Below, piece after piece: positions 36,130 through 47,649 of a DNA stretch of 64,000 nt. The stretch's first letter is position 1; each line of letters begins with the position of its first letter. The notes under the pieces were generated by a model, which saw nothing but the letters and a program-made list of their open reading frames with translations, searched no databases and was not told the DNA's origin. The DNA comes from Podaxis mareebaensis. Its lineage: Eukaryota > Basidiomycota > Agaricomycetes > Agaricales > Agaricaceae. The stretch is from NCBI GenBank assembly GCA_018524725.1, contig JAEUWP010000610.1:21018-85017 (forward strand), written 5' to 3'. Position numbers and translations under genes: made by a program.

Positions 36130-37344
36130 TCAAAATCTATCAAAATGCGAGATTGACGTCAAGCAGGCTAAGCACATTTGAGCCATTGATCTTAAACCAT
36201 CCAGGAGATAGTTACATTCACTCACCTTCTGGGTTCGTCTCTTCAGGGCAGTCGTGAAGACCTCATTCGCTGTCTGATGCGTAGGATGCACCCCAGCTGC
36301 CAAGACATTCTCCGACTGCAGCACCCTGCTAAGCCACTGGAAATCAACATGCGTCCCATCCCGATCCGGTAGAACAGCTTCTACAAATCCGACAGACAAG
36401 CAACCCGTCTTTTGGCAGATTGCAGCAACCATATCCAAAATACTCGGACGTCTTTCCGTAGTCTCGAGCGGCGCCATAGACGAGTATTGTGGCAGGGGAG
36501 TGTGGATCATCATTATTACTTCTGAAGCAATGGTGCCGAACAGGAGGGTGAGTGGGATCTTCAGTCCACTAGCTTCTGAGAGGACGCAGCCGAGTTTAAT
36601 ACCCATGTTGGCGAGTTGGAGGGTCATGCGGAAGCCGCATTCGAGGATGCGTTTGTACCCTTTGCGCAAGATCGGCATTGGTACTGCAGCATCTTCGAGG
36701 TTTATGTAAGGTTTCTCGGGCTTGGAGATGTGTTTGTGGCTGGGCTGGTGGGAGATGACGAGGAAGTGGGTGGTTGTCATGCCCTTGTGTAGCACGTACT
36801 TTCTCGCTCTCGCGACGTCACGCGGTTCTTTATAGACTGGGAATTTCCAGGCATAGTAACCCTCCATGATTTGGAGAGATATCCCTAGCAAGATAAATGT
36901 GCCTTCCCGGAATTCGTGATGTCCAAAAGCCCATAAACCGATGATGCCTTGGATGGAGAGGACGCAGAGGACGGCGAGGTGCTGCCACGTGAAGGATTTC
37001 GTGAATTGTGTCTCCTCTAGCTTGATTTCGGTGACGCCGCTTGGCTGTTCTTCGTTTGTCATGGCATACAAGGCATGCATCCAGGGTGCTGTCACTGCAC
37101 GGGTCGCACCGGAATCAATGTCGGTGAGCTGCAATCCTTGAACAAGGAGACGCTGTGGATAGTCATCGTCTATGGGGTTTTCTTGCCAGCCCAAGGACAT
37201 TGGCATAGGCAAGAACCTACAGGCTGGGCGCAGCATGTGTTTGATGCCCGTCATGCGCTTGGGCATCATCGTCGCTGCGACTTCGATGTAGTTTGAAGAC
37301 GTTCCATCGCGCTGGGAACGGGTGTCGTTCGAGTTGTCTGTCAT
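36130..37344 (-). CDS. Four-helix membrane protein, intact copy
   Basis: Start ATG at 37344 (MTDNSNDTRSQRDG). The frame is open to 36130, but homologous copies share an AAG|GTGAGT donor, here at about 36226. The last codons of the frame may therefore be intron, and a further exon is likely downstream on the minus strand. The N-terminal 120 residues are soluble (MMPKRMTGIKHML, DIDSGATRAVTAPWMHALY). Two hydrophobic helices follow (WQHLAVLCVLSIQGIIGLWA and EGTFILLGISLQIMEGYYAW), then a soluble loop (KYVLHKGMTTTHFLVISHQP). Two more helices (LQLANMGIKLGCVLSEA and LTLLFGTIASEVIMMI) and a soluble tail complete it. I know no named family. It is always found beside the HET-like genes in this window, which suggests a working relation. 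Confidence 0.7.
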   Translation of the reverse strand: MTDNSNDTRSQRDGTSSNYIEVAATMMPKRMTGIKHMLRPACRFLPMPMSLGWQENPIDDDYPQRLLVQGLQLTDIDSGATRAVTAPWMHALYAMTNEEQPSGVTEIKLEETQFTKSFTWQHLAVLCVLSIQGIIGLWAFGHHEFREGTFILLGISLQIMEGYYAWKFPVYKEPRDVARARKYVLHKGMTTTHFLVISHQPSHKHISKPEKPYINLEDAAVPMPILRKGYKRILECGFRMTLQLANMGIKLGCVLSEASGLKIPLTLLFGTIASEVIMMIHTPLPQYSSMAPLETTERRPSILDMVAAICQKTGCLSVGFVEAVLPDRDGTHVDFQWLSRVLQSENVLAAGVHPTHQTANEVFTTALKRRTQKVSECNYLLDGLRSMAQMCLACLTSISHFDRF

Positions 37345-38900
37345 GCTCACAGCACTGGGGATGAAAGAAGGAGGGCTCTTTGTACGGCTGTAGCCGAGGT
37401 GATGGAATGGTAGGAGTGTACGCTCTCAGCGCCTGCCAGGGTACACGAGGCCTGAGGAAGCGCTTGATGACACAAGGACAAATGAGCATTTCATCCAGGA
37501 ACAGAGCTGTTGATCGATAAGTGACGATGACTGATCAATGAGATGTACGCTGTCGCGGTGGCCTGATGGCGTGTTGACGAAGTTTAAGTGTGGGAGGACA
37601 ACATTAAGTAAGGTCATTATGGGTTGAGAGGCAAGGTGTCGGTCACTGTCTGGCGTAACGGTGGCCGATCATTCTCATCAAGCTTGTCCCAAGAGATGCC
37701 AGCACCGCCAGGCTCCGGTTCATCCTAACCAAAAAGCAGACAGAGGCAAAAAAACAAAAAGACCAAACCTATCATGAAGTCTGCCAAGGTCAAGCGGTTA
37801 GCAGGACAAGATGTGGGCAAATTGGCCGTGCAATACGTGGGTGGGTTGTTCCTTGACTTGAAGTGCTTAGATTGATACGGCTCCTCCAGATAACTTAAAA
37901 CTTTGTGAATCTGCCAATCCCAGCGCACACGGATCGAGGTGAGTCGGACACGTCGCTCCGGGAATCTTGTGGAATTTTACCAGCCGGAACTTGGCCAGGT
38001 CTGAAGAAGGCTTATGTCCATGGAAATGACAGACATACACGCGAAGTGTCTTCCCATATCCTTGAAACGCAAATATGTGCTTAGAGCAACTCGTACGGGT
38101 AGTGGTGAAATCTAATTTCTGTGTGCTGGAAGTTTTGTATCGTTGAGCGTGGGGTACAACGAATGGTCTGGGGGCTCTGATCATTCCGCTACGCAAGGAC
38201 GGTATGTACTACATCAGGTAAACGCTTATAAAACATACAAGGAGTTCAAATCTTTAAATGTATGAGTATATTGCTTTGCGTGTTGTTGTTAGTTACCGAC
38301 GACTTATGTCCGTTTCCCTTTTTTCCCTTCCAGATGCTTAGGCATGGAGAGGAAGGGGCCCAGTCGCTGGGTTTGCGCCAGTGGATGTCTGATGGTTGTG
38401 TTTGCCGGAATTTGATATGCCCTCGGAAAGTGAGAATGGGGCGGCACCGCGAAGGGAGGAAACGGGTCGCTTGAAAAGCATCCGCCGAGTAAGAGGCGAA
38501 AAGGGATATGCATGGGGGTATAGATGAGGAAGAAGAATTTGCTCTCCGTTTGTTGCGTCAACGTAGGTGATATCTTATACCCCTGTACTTCTTGCATTCG
38601 GATTCCTTGGTGATCAAGAGTGGTTAGGCGAGGTTTCAGTCGAGTCCATAGCGGCTACTCGGGATGGCGGTGTGCAAGCAAAGATTTCGATGGACAATAC
38701 AACCGTCATCTCATATGCAGCACTCGCGACGACGTTGCAAAACTGCTAACCCCTAGCCTAAATTGAAACAAACATGGACTATCGTCATAGTCACGTGACG
38801 ACGGACAACGTAGCAGCCTGGAGATTTAGAGAAACAAGCTACACTAAACCTCCTGTTCATATCTCGTGTGACTTATAGCTCAACCTCGTCGGCTAGACCA
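37345..38900. other. No gene recognised; 5' flanks of two divergent genes
   Basis: Lies between the membrane-protein gene (-) and the sucrose-type transporter (+). A minus-strand frame at 37867-38196 of 109 codons has no motif. The first 60 or so bases upstream of the membrane gene resemble those ahead of its right-arm copy (shared CACCTCGGC), so the duplication probably reaches slightly into this region. Confidence 0.4.
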
Positions 38901-41564
38901 ATGACGGGGATATCTGCCCTCCCGTTAGCTCAGGAAGATGGGAGCAGCCAAAATCACCAGAAGTTCAGAGGCGCTTCAAGGATCATTGGTCCCAAATGGT
39001 CACATTTACTGACATCGACTATTGGGTTGTTGGGCGTGCAGATCTTTTGGAGTGTTGAGATGTCGTATGGTGCGTTGCTAACTGTCTGCTTTTTGTCTTA
39101 AGACTGAGCATGTTTGCCAGCCTCCCCATATCTTCTATCTCTGGGCCTTTCGAAATCAAAAATGGCCATCGTATTTGTCGCCGGACCCGTGTCCGGGTTG
39201 GTGATGCAACCTCTAATAGGTGCGCGCGCGTCCTGGGTACTTGGTATTCTATTGCTAGAACTACTCCCTAGGTATCCTAGCGGACAATTGCACCTCCAGA
39301 TTCGGCAGACGAAGACCTTACATGATGGTTGGCACCGTCATTTGCGTCTTCGCCATGTTGCTGCTCGGGTTTACCAGATGGTTCGCATCAATATTTACAG
39401 GATGGAATAATGACGCTGTGAGTCGATGAGTGCATTGTATTCTTTGTGAAACTCGCTGACGGGGGCATAGAATGACTTGTTGACAATTTGGCTTGCAGTA
39501 TTCTCTATTTATTTCATTGACTTTTCTATTAATGCTGGTACGATGCTTGCCTGATGTTTCCGCAGAGGAATGCTGATCAATTGGCCTTGTAGTAATGGCC
39601 GTAGACCGAGCTCTGCTCGTCGATACGTTACCCTCGTCTTCCCAACCCCAAGGTAACGCGTGGGCTGCACGGATGATGGCCATAGGCGCCATCGTTGGTT
39701 TTTTTGTGTAAGCATGTTCCCCTGCATTCACTAGTCTGGCTTTCACCGACGGACACTCGTAGTGGAAATGTCGACCTAACGAAAATCTTCCCATTCCTCG
39801 GCAAAACACAGCTCCAAGTTCTTTCCGTCATTGCATCTTTCCTGCTCTTCGGTACTCATCTGATGATGGCGGTGTTGATAAAAGAGAAAATTCTGCTTCC
39901 GGATAGGGACGCCACTGGGTACGGTCATTAACACCTCTTCGAGTTCCGTTCTCAAAGAAGTCGCAGAAAAACAAACAGGAAATCGTTTACTCAAGAATTG
40001 AAGGACATCTGGACCAACATCCTGACCTTGCCTCGCGTCATCAGACAGATTGTGAGTTTTTCATTCCTTTGGCTACACTTTAACTGACAGTCTACTATAC
40101 AGTGCATTATCCAATTCTTGTCAGTCATCTCCTATTCGCGATAACCCCCGTAGTAATTCCTTCTTAGCGCGTGGCTAGGCTGGTTCCCAGTCCTCTTTTA
40201 CACAACTATCTATGTTGGAGACCTCTACAAACGTGCCTCTGCAGTACCTTCCACAGACGAAGCTCAAGTCGCCCTTGATGCCGAAGCCACTCGTCTAGGC
40301 TCTAGGGCGCTCTTCTGGTCCTCCCTCATCTCGCTCATCTGTAACATCGTCCTACCTGCGTTTGTGGCCGAGTCCGCTTCAACGCCAGGGAGTGAGCCGC
40401 AAAAACCACATTTGCGCTTCGGGTATGGTGCGAGGGATGCCTGGTGGAGTAGGCTGAAAGGGTTCGTCAAGGTGCCCGTGTGGACGAGGATACATTTGGC
40501 GAATTTGTGGGCGTTGAGCCATCTCGTTTTTGCAGGCTGTATGTTCGCAACGTTGTGAGTACTTCCTGTTTCCTTCAGCAGTTTGTGAAGGTTTATAGAG
40601 GTGGCTGGGTAGTTTCACAAGCACCGTCACAGGAGCGTCATTTATGATTGCTGTGACTGGATTTGCATGGGCTGTGACACAATGGGCGCCTTTTACATTG
40701 GTGAGCTGCCATATGCTTATGTGCTGTAGTTCGGAAATTGACTTATGTTACTTTGTTATAGCTCGCAACTGCGATCCTGACGGAGGCTTCGGAAGATGAT
40801 GATACCGCCATTCGGTTATCAGACACCCGTACTCGTCCACGAAGGGTCAATAGTAGCGACCTTGACGAAGACGCGGATGCGGATGAGAGGAACGTGTTCC
40901 TCCCCGGAGATGCATCAGACAGCGATAACGATGATGGGGATGAACCAGCAAAGAAGGAAGAACGCAGGAGGGTGTTGGGCAACTCTGGCGCACAAGTGAG
41001 TAGAGCAGATATCAGTGGAGTGAGTAACAGGGATGGTTATCATATGGTGAATGGTGGAAGCGGAGATGGGGTGGCTAGGGAGGCACCGAGCGAGGGCGGG
41101 TTGAGCGCGAAAGCGGGTATTATCTTGGTACGTGGTCCAACAGCCGTCAGCTGAGGCAGGCGTTAATGTGCTTCGGCCTTATACAGGGCATCCATAACAT
41201 CTTTATCGTCATCCCCCAGTTCCTTGTGACAGGCTTCTCGTCTCTGATTTTCGCCATATTCGATCCACAAAACGCAGGTGTGCCACGGCACCCCCAAGCG
41301 CCCGTTCATGCACCTATTGCGAATGGGACAGATGTAAAGCTCCTGATAGCGAATACAACTGAACCACTGGCAAGAGTTGCGAGGGGAGTTGCGCTGAAGT
41401 GGTTAGAGGCACGGCAGGACGCTCCGGCGCTGGCAGAGGACATCGATGCGGCAGTATATGAGGGGTCGAATTCTGTTGTGTATGTTTTCAGGATTGGGGG
41501 AATTGCGGCGTCGGTTGCTGCTGTGCTGAGCTGGAGACTGGCGCGTGAGCTGAGGCATAGATAG
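38901..41564 (+). CDS. Sucrose-type MFS transporter (SUT1 / general alpha-glucoside permease)
   Basis: Twelve-helix sugar:H+ symporter of the plasma membrane, related to plant and fission-yeast Sut1. Start at ATG 38901 (MTGISALPLAQ); a longer frame upstream has only GTG. Exons give GLLGVQIFWSVEMSYASPYL, LGLSKSKMAIVFVAGPVSG and LADNCTSRFGRRRPYMMVG, the family's GRRRP loop. Then come WLAVFSIYFIDFSINAVMAV, DRALLVDTLPSSSQPQGNAW and FFAWLGWFPVLFYTTIYVGD. A 100-residue acidic loop follows (near 40,790-41,110). The last helices are GIHNIFIVIPQFLVTGFSSL and, just before RELRHR, a final helix. Ten or so GT-AG introns fit in phase. It sits in the spacer between the two arms of the inverted duplication and is itself single copy here. 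Confidence 0.9.
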
Positions 41565-42078
41565 AACGTCTAATTATTGTCGACCTTCGTTTTGTTTATG
41601 GTGTGTATTATCGTATAGTGCTGAATCTTCGCTTATGTTATGGATAGTTGGGCGTTTGGTGTACTTATGTCCTTTCGTTTTGAAGTTGATCCCGTTAGTT
41701 TGTTCTGAAGTTGGAAGATGGAATTACTAGACATACTTCTTGCATGGACACCCGTCAGCGATAGGACATCCGTATATTCGTGCGATGCAGTTGGGAATTC
41801 ATAGCACTCCACCAGCAGCTGAAAAGGCTGCCATTACTCTTCCTTCACCCCCGTGGCCTCAAATACTCTTCCTCGGCTTTCACAGTAGCGGCCAAAACCT
41901 TCATCTGCAGACTAATGTACCCTTTCGACTTTGGGTTCTGGGAATAATACGGGAAACGAACTGCATTTTTCCTCTCTCTTCCTTCGTCTCACATATGTAT
42001 ATGATTTTGTTATTCTGTTTACGACGTTCACTCATTACGTAAGTGTAGTGTATATACACAAATTCTGAGATTTGTGAG
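41565..42078. other. 3' flank of the sugar transporter, no gene
   Basis: AT-rich trailer sequence. A frame at 41740-42042 shows no motif. Confidence 0.4.
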
Positions 42079-42420
42079 GTGCAGGCCACCAATGGTGACT
42101 CCCCCAACTGCCGCTGCCACCTCTATCGTTTCTGCTGCCCCACGCAACAGGATGCGAGAAGGAACCCTCCATACTCGGGGCGACTGCCAACAACGGAAAT
42201 ACAGGGAATCCAAAAGCAGAGCCATCATGCCTCCTCGCCCCCTGTGCAACCTGAGTGGTTGCCTAAGTCTCCACAGAGCCGAAGTGCGACCGCGGGAAGA
42301 CATCCACTTAGTATCTTGTCGTGAATGGCTTTTCTGGCTTTATTACCGAAGCAAGTCGAAGAAGATGAAGGCAAGGGTACTACGGCGACAAAGGCTGATG
42401 TAGAGTCGGGAGCTTTGTAA
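42079..42420 (+). pseudogene. Possible small gene interrupted by one stop
   Basis: Reading frame from ATG 42079 is open to a TGA at 42322-42324 and then continues in the same frame to a TAA at 42418. The tail is acidic (LLPKQVEEDEGKGTTATKAD). The stop sits in TCG TGA ATG and could come from a CGA arginine codon by one C-to-T change. No family recognised. It may equally be a chance frame. Confidence 0.25.
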
Positions 42421-43011
42421 CGAGATAGCATATTTTGACGCGCAAACGCTGTATCCCAAAGCCAAAGTCATCACCCGACTTGCTGCTCGACACCCCTCTG
42501 GCCGAATCCTCCTCCGGCAAGACTTGAACCTCTCGCATTAGGAGGAATGCATAAATGCGCTCGGTGCAGTTTCGTATGTCGCGCGTCCTGGCCACGCGAG
42601 TTTTTTGTCTTGAAAAGTTCGGTGCAGTCAACAGGCGATATAACGAGTGGACGTGCGCGTATATCTCGGCACTATCGGTCATCCTGCAGACCACTAGTCC
42701 GGGGTGTTGAAATCCCCAAGCTTTTGGAGGCTCCTGGGCCCGAACTTAAATGAACATCATCATCCAGAGTCTGTCATGGGTTTGTGACCATCAAAATTAG
42801 CTTGTCCAAAGTGTCGGAACTTCTGCTGTCACCCATCACCGTCGACCATCATAATCGGGCAGGATCCCTCCTATGTAATGTACATGGGGCGTCCCACCAG
42901 GGACAATCGACTTTATGACTCTTCTTAATATCTATATGCTTGAGAACCTATCCACCACCTCGGCCGAAGTGCTGTTATTCCTGTTATTCCTGCCTTCTTC
43001 ACTGTTATCCT
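42421..43011. other. Spacer before the right arm, no gene
   Basis: No gene seen. The last 60 bases align loosely with the 5' flank of the intact membrane-protein gene (37,345-37,410, reverse strand), marking the inner edge of the inverted duplication. Confidence 0.4.
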
Positions 43012-44129
43012 ATGGGCGCCACAGATAGCTTCGACTCCATTCGTTCCCAATTCAATCATGCCTCTCCAAACTATGTCGAGGTCGTAGCGACGATGATGCC
43101 CAAGCGCATGACAGGCATCAAACACATGCTGCGCCCAGCATGCAGGTTCTTGCTTATGCCAATGTCCTTGGGCTGGTAAGAAAACCTAATAGACGACGAT
43201 TATCCACAACGCCTCCTTGTCCAAGGGTTGAAGCTCACCGATATTGACTCCGGTGCAACCCGTGCAGTGACAGCACCCTGGATGCACGTCTTGTATGCCA
43301 TGACAAACGATGAACAGCTAAGCGATGTCACGGAAATCAAGCTAGAGGAGACACAATTCACGAAATCATTCACTTGGTAGCATTTGGCTGTCCTCTTCAT
43401 CCAAGGCATCATCGGTCTATGGGCTTTCGGACATCGCGAATTCCGGGAAGGCACATTTGTCTTCCTCGGGATCTCTCTCCAAGTTATGGAGGGTTACTAC
43501 GCCTGGAAATTCCCTGTCTACAAAGAACCCCGTGACGTCGCGAGAGCAAGAAAATACGTGCTACACAAGGGCATGACTACCACCCACTTCCTCATCATGT
43601 CCCATCAGCCCAGCCACAAACACCCTTCCAAGCCCGAGAAACCCTACATCAACCTTGAGGATGCTGCGGTACCAATGCCGATCTTCCGCAAAGGGTACAA
43701 GTGCATCCTCGAACGCGGCTTCCGCATATCCCTTCAACTCGCTAACATGGGTCTTAAACTTGGCTGCGTCCTCTCAGAGGCTCACGGATATCGCGTTTTG
43801 CTCACCCTCCTGTTGGGCATCGCTGCTTCAGAAATAATAATGATGATTCACGCTCCCCTGCCACTGAATACTCATCCATGGGGCTGCTCGAGACTGCAAA
43901 AAGGTGCCTGAGTATTTTGAACATGGTTGCTACAGTTTGCCAAAGGACAGGCTGTGTGTCTGTCAAATTTGTTGAAGTGGTTCTACCAGATCAAGACGGG
44001 ACACATGTTGATTTTCAGTGGCTTAACAAAGTGCTGCAAACAGAGAATGTCCTGGCAGCTGGGGTACATCCTATGCATCAGACAGCAAACAAGGTTTTCA
44101 TGACTGCATTGAAGAGATGGACCCAAAAG
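43012..44129 (+). pseudogene. Right-arm copy of the four-helix membrane protein gene, disabled
   Basis: Opposite-strand copy of the gene at 36130-37344 and very similar along its whole length (MMPKRMTGIKHML, LTDIDSGATRAVTAPWMH, KYVLHKGMTTTHF). It has two in-frame stops: TAA at 43177-43179 where the intact copy has CAA, and TAG at 43378-43380 where it has CAG. Both are single C-to-T changes. A deletion of nine bases follows the second stop, and a two-base insertion near 43,865 shifts the frame. The last part (LNMVATVCQRTGC to LKRWTQK) is readable in a new frame and ends at a preserved GTGAGT donor at 44130. CpG is normal up to about 43,870 and nearly absent after it. Confidence 0.85.
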
Positions 44130-45130
44130 GTGAGTGAGTTTACTGTGCTCTCTGGCCAGACAGGGGGATGATTTACAGCACCCATAAGTAGTTTGATTGA
44201 TGTGACTCTCATACACAATGCATCAGATGTATTCCCGTTTCTTTGTCCCTGTGTGTATTTGCATTCCCTGAGTTCAATACTTCTTCCAGAGGGCCATAAA
44301 CCCAGAAGCCTAAGCCTCATCCAGATCTCATCAATGGTGTTATGAATATTGCAGACTCCGAGACCACCAAGGAGACCAAAGAGCCCGAGCAGCAAACTTA
44401 CAAAGAATGGGATCTGATGAAGTGCATGATGGTAAGCCTCTGGCAGGAAACCACAGAGTTGTGACAGACACTTGATTGGGAGATGTGTGAGAAGGTAGAC
44501 GAAGCGTGTCACTACCATGGAGTATACTTTCCCTGTGACGATGACTTGTGATTTAGACACTGAACTTACTACTTCCCTTTTCAGACATTCTTCTATATTT
44601 GGACTAGGTATAAGTTTTGATGTCTCTGTCGTATTTATGTTTGCATCAATTATGTTTGCTCATGCAGACTTTTGTCTTATGCCATATGCACTCCCCTTCT
44701 TCTACTCCACATGCCCATATGCTCTATGAATTCCTTTCTCTATATGTCTTTCCCCTTATTCAACCTTTATGTTACTATTGATCTACTTCCATAAGTAGTC
44801 ATAGGACTTAGTATATGTACACCACCTGGACATGTAGATTAGCCAAGTCTAATCTTTAAGTGTGTTACCTCCTCTTGGTACTTGAACAAGTCCTTGAGCC
44901 TCAGTACCACTTGAAGTCTACATCTCTTCACCCTTGTGTGCAGCTTTCCCCTCCAAGGCTTCTCTCCAACATTTGTCCTACAGAGTGTGTGATCTATATG
45001 AGTTCGCTGCCTAGAGACAATGTGAACAGCCACTCGAGGTTAAACAGAGCAGCTCCTTCAGACCTGTATAGGACAAGGACCTCTGCTTGTCTCACTTACA
45101 AGGATAGGCTCTGACTTAGGCGTCGCTTAG
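44130..45130 (+). other. CpG-poor transition zone, no gene
   Basis: Continues past the preserved donor of the broken membrane gene. A dozen or so CG remain, far fewer than in the left arm. The stretch is pyrimidine-rich and holds no recognisable coding block. Confidence 0.4.
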
Positions 45131-45423
45131 CTAAAGAAGAACCTTGTAACAAATGGCTACCTGTCATTCTCACTGTCCTAAGACATGTCCCATCACATCA
45201 CTCTTGCTTTACCTTCAGCCTAACTTCTTCAAGCATGTTCATTGATGTAACAAAGAGCCACTAAGTTACTGACAACCTTTGAGAGAATCTCACTTCCAAG
45301 GTGACAACCCTGGATTGTCAAAACCACAACAACAGTTACCCAAGATGCTTTGCCTTGCACATCCCTCCTCTTCATACTGATGCTACTGAGATTGTAAGGC
45401 AATTTGATAGGTGATCATTACCC

Positions 45424-45893
45424 ATGGCAGAGTTTCATGGAAAGTTGCAGTTTCTGGATGTTGGTTCTAGTGCTATGAGGACCATGATTGCACTCCAGAT
45501 ACATGTATTGTATGCCATGATGCAAGAAGAGTATCCAGGTATAATGGAAGCAGCCATGTTGAAACCCAACTTCTTGATGCATGATGAGTACTGGAGTCAT
45601 GACATGCTTTCCACACTTTTCACTCAGGCTCTTATTGATTTTCACACTCCTTCACCAATCTCCAAAGGATGTGCTATTCACTATTCTTAAACAAATGCTC
45701 AAGGGACATAGCATACATCAAGGTACTCCCTTGCAATCTCTCTCATGGTGTTGGGAAACCCAGAACACCTTCACAATGACACAGTCAGGTTCCATTTTCA
45801 TCACCATCCCTCATCATGGAGTCAGCACCTACAAGGAGAGGGAAAATCCATGTGCCAGCCTTGAAGATACTATAATACCTACACCAATCTGAT
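45424..45893 (+). pseudogene. Heavily decayed membrane-protein relic
   Basis: Fragments match the four-helix membrane protein in order: LQFLDVGSSAMRTM (for LRLTDIDSGATRPV), HVLYAMMQEEYPG (for HAVYAITQEERPNG), then FITIPHHG and LEDTIIPTPI (for FVVLSHQP and the NTTIPI block). The shared QEE makes it closer to the left-arm pseudogene than to the intact gene, which has NEE. This is what an inverted copy of the left arm predicts. Middle parts are lost, and no CG remains. Confidence 0.6.
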
Positions 45894-46775
45894 GCAGGGA
45901 TGAAAAATGTACCCTCATGGTCAGCTCACAATTCTTTGACTCATAGTGGCTAACTAAAAGTAGCTAGCCTGAGAATTGCAGCTGGTCTACCTCTGAGCCA
46001 TGAGATAGCTCAGGCAACCAATGCATTCTGGGCCACATTGAGATGAGTGTATGTGAGGTAGATGCACCAAGTGTGCAGACTTTTTCCCACTGAAACAAAA
46101 AAAGTTGATTCACTCCATTGCTACAGTTGAGGACAAACAAACATGACAACTTTTGTGAACCTTTTTTCCCATGACCACAAATGGACATTTTCATCAAAGA
46201 ACACCAGAAACAGTCACTAGGCAACTGATGGAACATATTTGCACAAGCTGATTATTATTTATTCCTATTTAGGATCAGTTCACCCCAAATAATTTGGCCA
46301 CTTTGGAAATATGATGAAAACAGCAAGGAACTGGTTAAGAAAATGTCTAAACTAGCTAAAACATGATTTTGGTGTTGAAAGGATATGAGTGTGATGCATA
46401 GACATGAAAAAAAAGGTTGTTGATTTTCATCCTGACTTGCATCAACATGGCTTGTGGATGCCCTCACAAACTCCAGCCCACCCAAAACACTTCAGGGCTC
46501 TGAAATCAGCACAGACCAGCTCTCTTGAAGCCAATAGACACACCAGCCATAAATGGACATGTCCAAGCTGCCTCTATCAATGTTAACCCCACAGTCTCAA
46601 CCAAGGCACTCAAAGTGAATGATTTTGGGACAGAAGGAGAGGATGGGGAAGACAGTGACATCAGCAAATTGGCTTAAAATAGTTATTACATGTTGATTTA
46701 TATAATTCATCTGAAGAATAAGATGGACTATAACAGCTGGAAAAACATTTAATTGAGTAAGAAACAACATATAAA

Positions 46776-46900
46776 CTTTTTGAAGGTATAACATCATTTA
46801 CAAAACCTTACTTTGCCTTTCTTATCACACACAAAAGCTTTTGAGGGTATAACATCATTCACAAAACCTTTTATTACCTTTCCTATCACACACAAAGGTT
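46776..46900. repeat. Tandem duplication, unit about 62 bases
   Basis: Two adjacent units share GGTATAACATCATT, ACAAAACCTT and TATCACACACAAA. They lie inside the CpG-depleted block. Confidence 0.75.
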
Positions 46901-47269
46901 TTGCTTGGAATGTATCAAATACAATCATATTTTGAGGATATATAGATAAGAACAAGCAAATACTGCTAACTTTTTACCTCAAAAACAACTTATGAGAATT
47001 ATCAGATACTGTGAAAGAAGACTCAGACTGGTGAAATTAGCTGAAAAATGATTTTTTTTTCAGATTTTTCCTAAGCACTTTAGTCTTGGCTGGAAAATAA
47101 ATTGCATTTTTCAAGCCAATGGCTTGATGGTTTTTCAAGAGTGAGCTTTCTCCAAGATGCTCTCAATGAGATCTATCAATTGAGACTACATTCATAAATT
47201 TTGAAGAGTTTTGAAATAGTGTCTACCCCAACAGCAGATAGATCATATTCAATCACAGCATAGTGCTCA

Positions 47270-47435
47270 GCAAGGTATGATGGCCCGACTGGATGAGTGC
47301 CATGATTCTTCCAAGAGGTTCTTGGTTCAAATCCCAGTCTAACCAACTAATTGGGGGCCATTCTCTCAAATGGCTGAGTGGTGTGATACTATTCCAGTAG
47401 GTTCTGGGTTCAAGCTCTAGGCTGGTTAATTTTTG
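47270..47435 (+). mobile_element. Two tRNA-like units, possible SINE
   Basis: Unit 1 (about 47,286-47,345) has GGATGAGTG and then the B-box-like GGTTCAAATCC, ending TAACCA. GACTGG and CCAGTC at its two ends can pair. Unit 2 (about 47,368-47,430) has TGGCTGAGTGG, a perfect RNA polymerase III A-box, then GGGTTCAAGCTC. The two share TGAGTG, GTGATNCT, AGGTTCT and GGTTCAA in register. Neither folds as a full tRNA (too short between boxes), so tRNA-derived SINE heads or tRNA relics are the best reading. Confidence 0.45.
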
Positions 47436-47649
47436 GTGTCTCTCATTATTGCTTTTCTATGACAATTTACATGTATACATACACCCAGTATGTTAGCTGT
47501 CCTTGCATACCCTGGAATAATTGTATGGTCTCAAATCCTTTTGTACTATGCAAAATACCTTCCAGAAACATGGCCCTTTGTAGTATTTAGTACATTTTGA
47601 TGTATATATTGACTGTTTTTGGTATATATAGTTTTGGCCTTTTTGCTGA

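Noticed and set aside
36130..36225. Last 32 codons of the intact membrane gene as coding
   Set aside because: Not fully rejected: the shared GTGAGT donor in all copies suggests these bases are intron, but the next exon could not be found, so the frame end was kept as the boundary.
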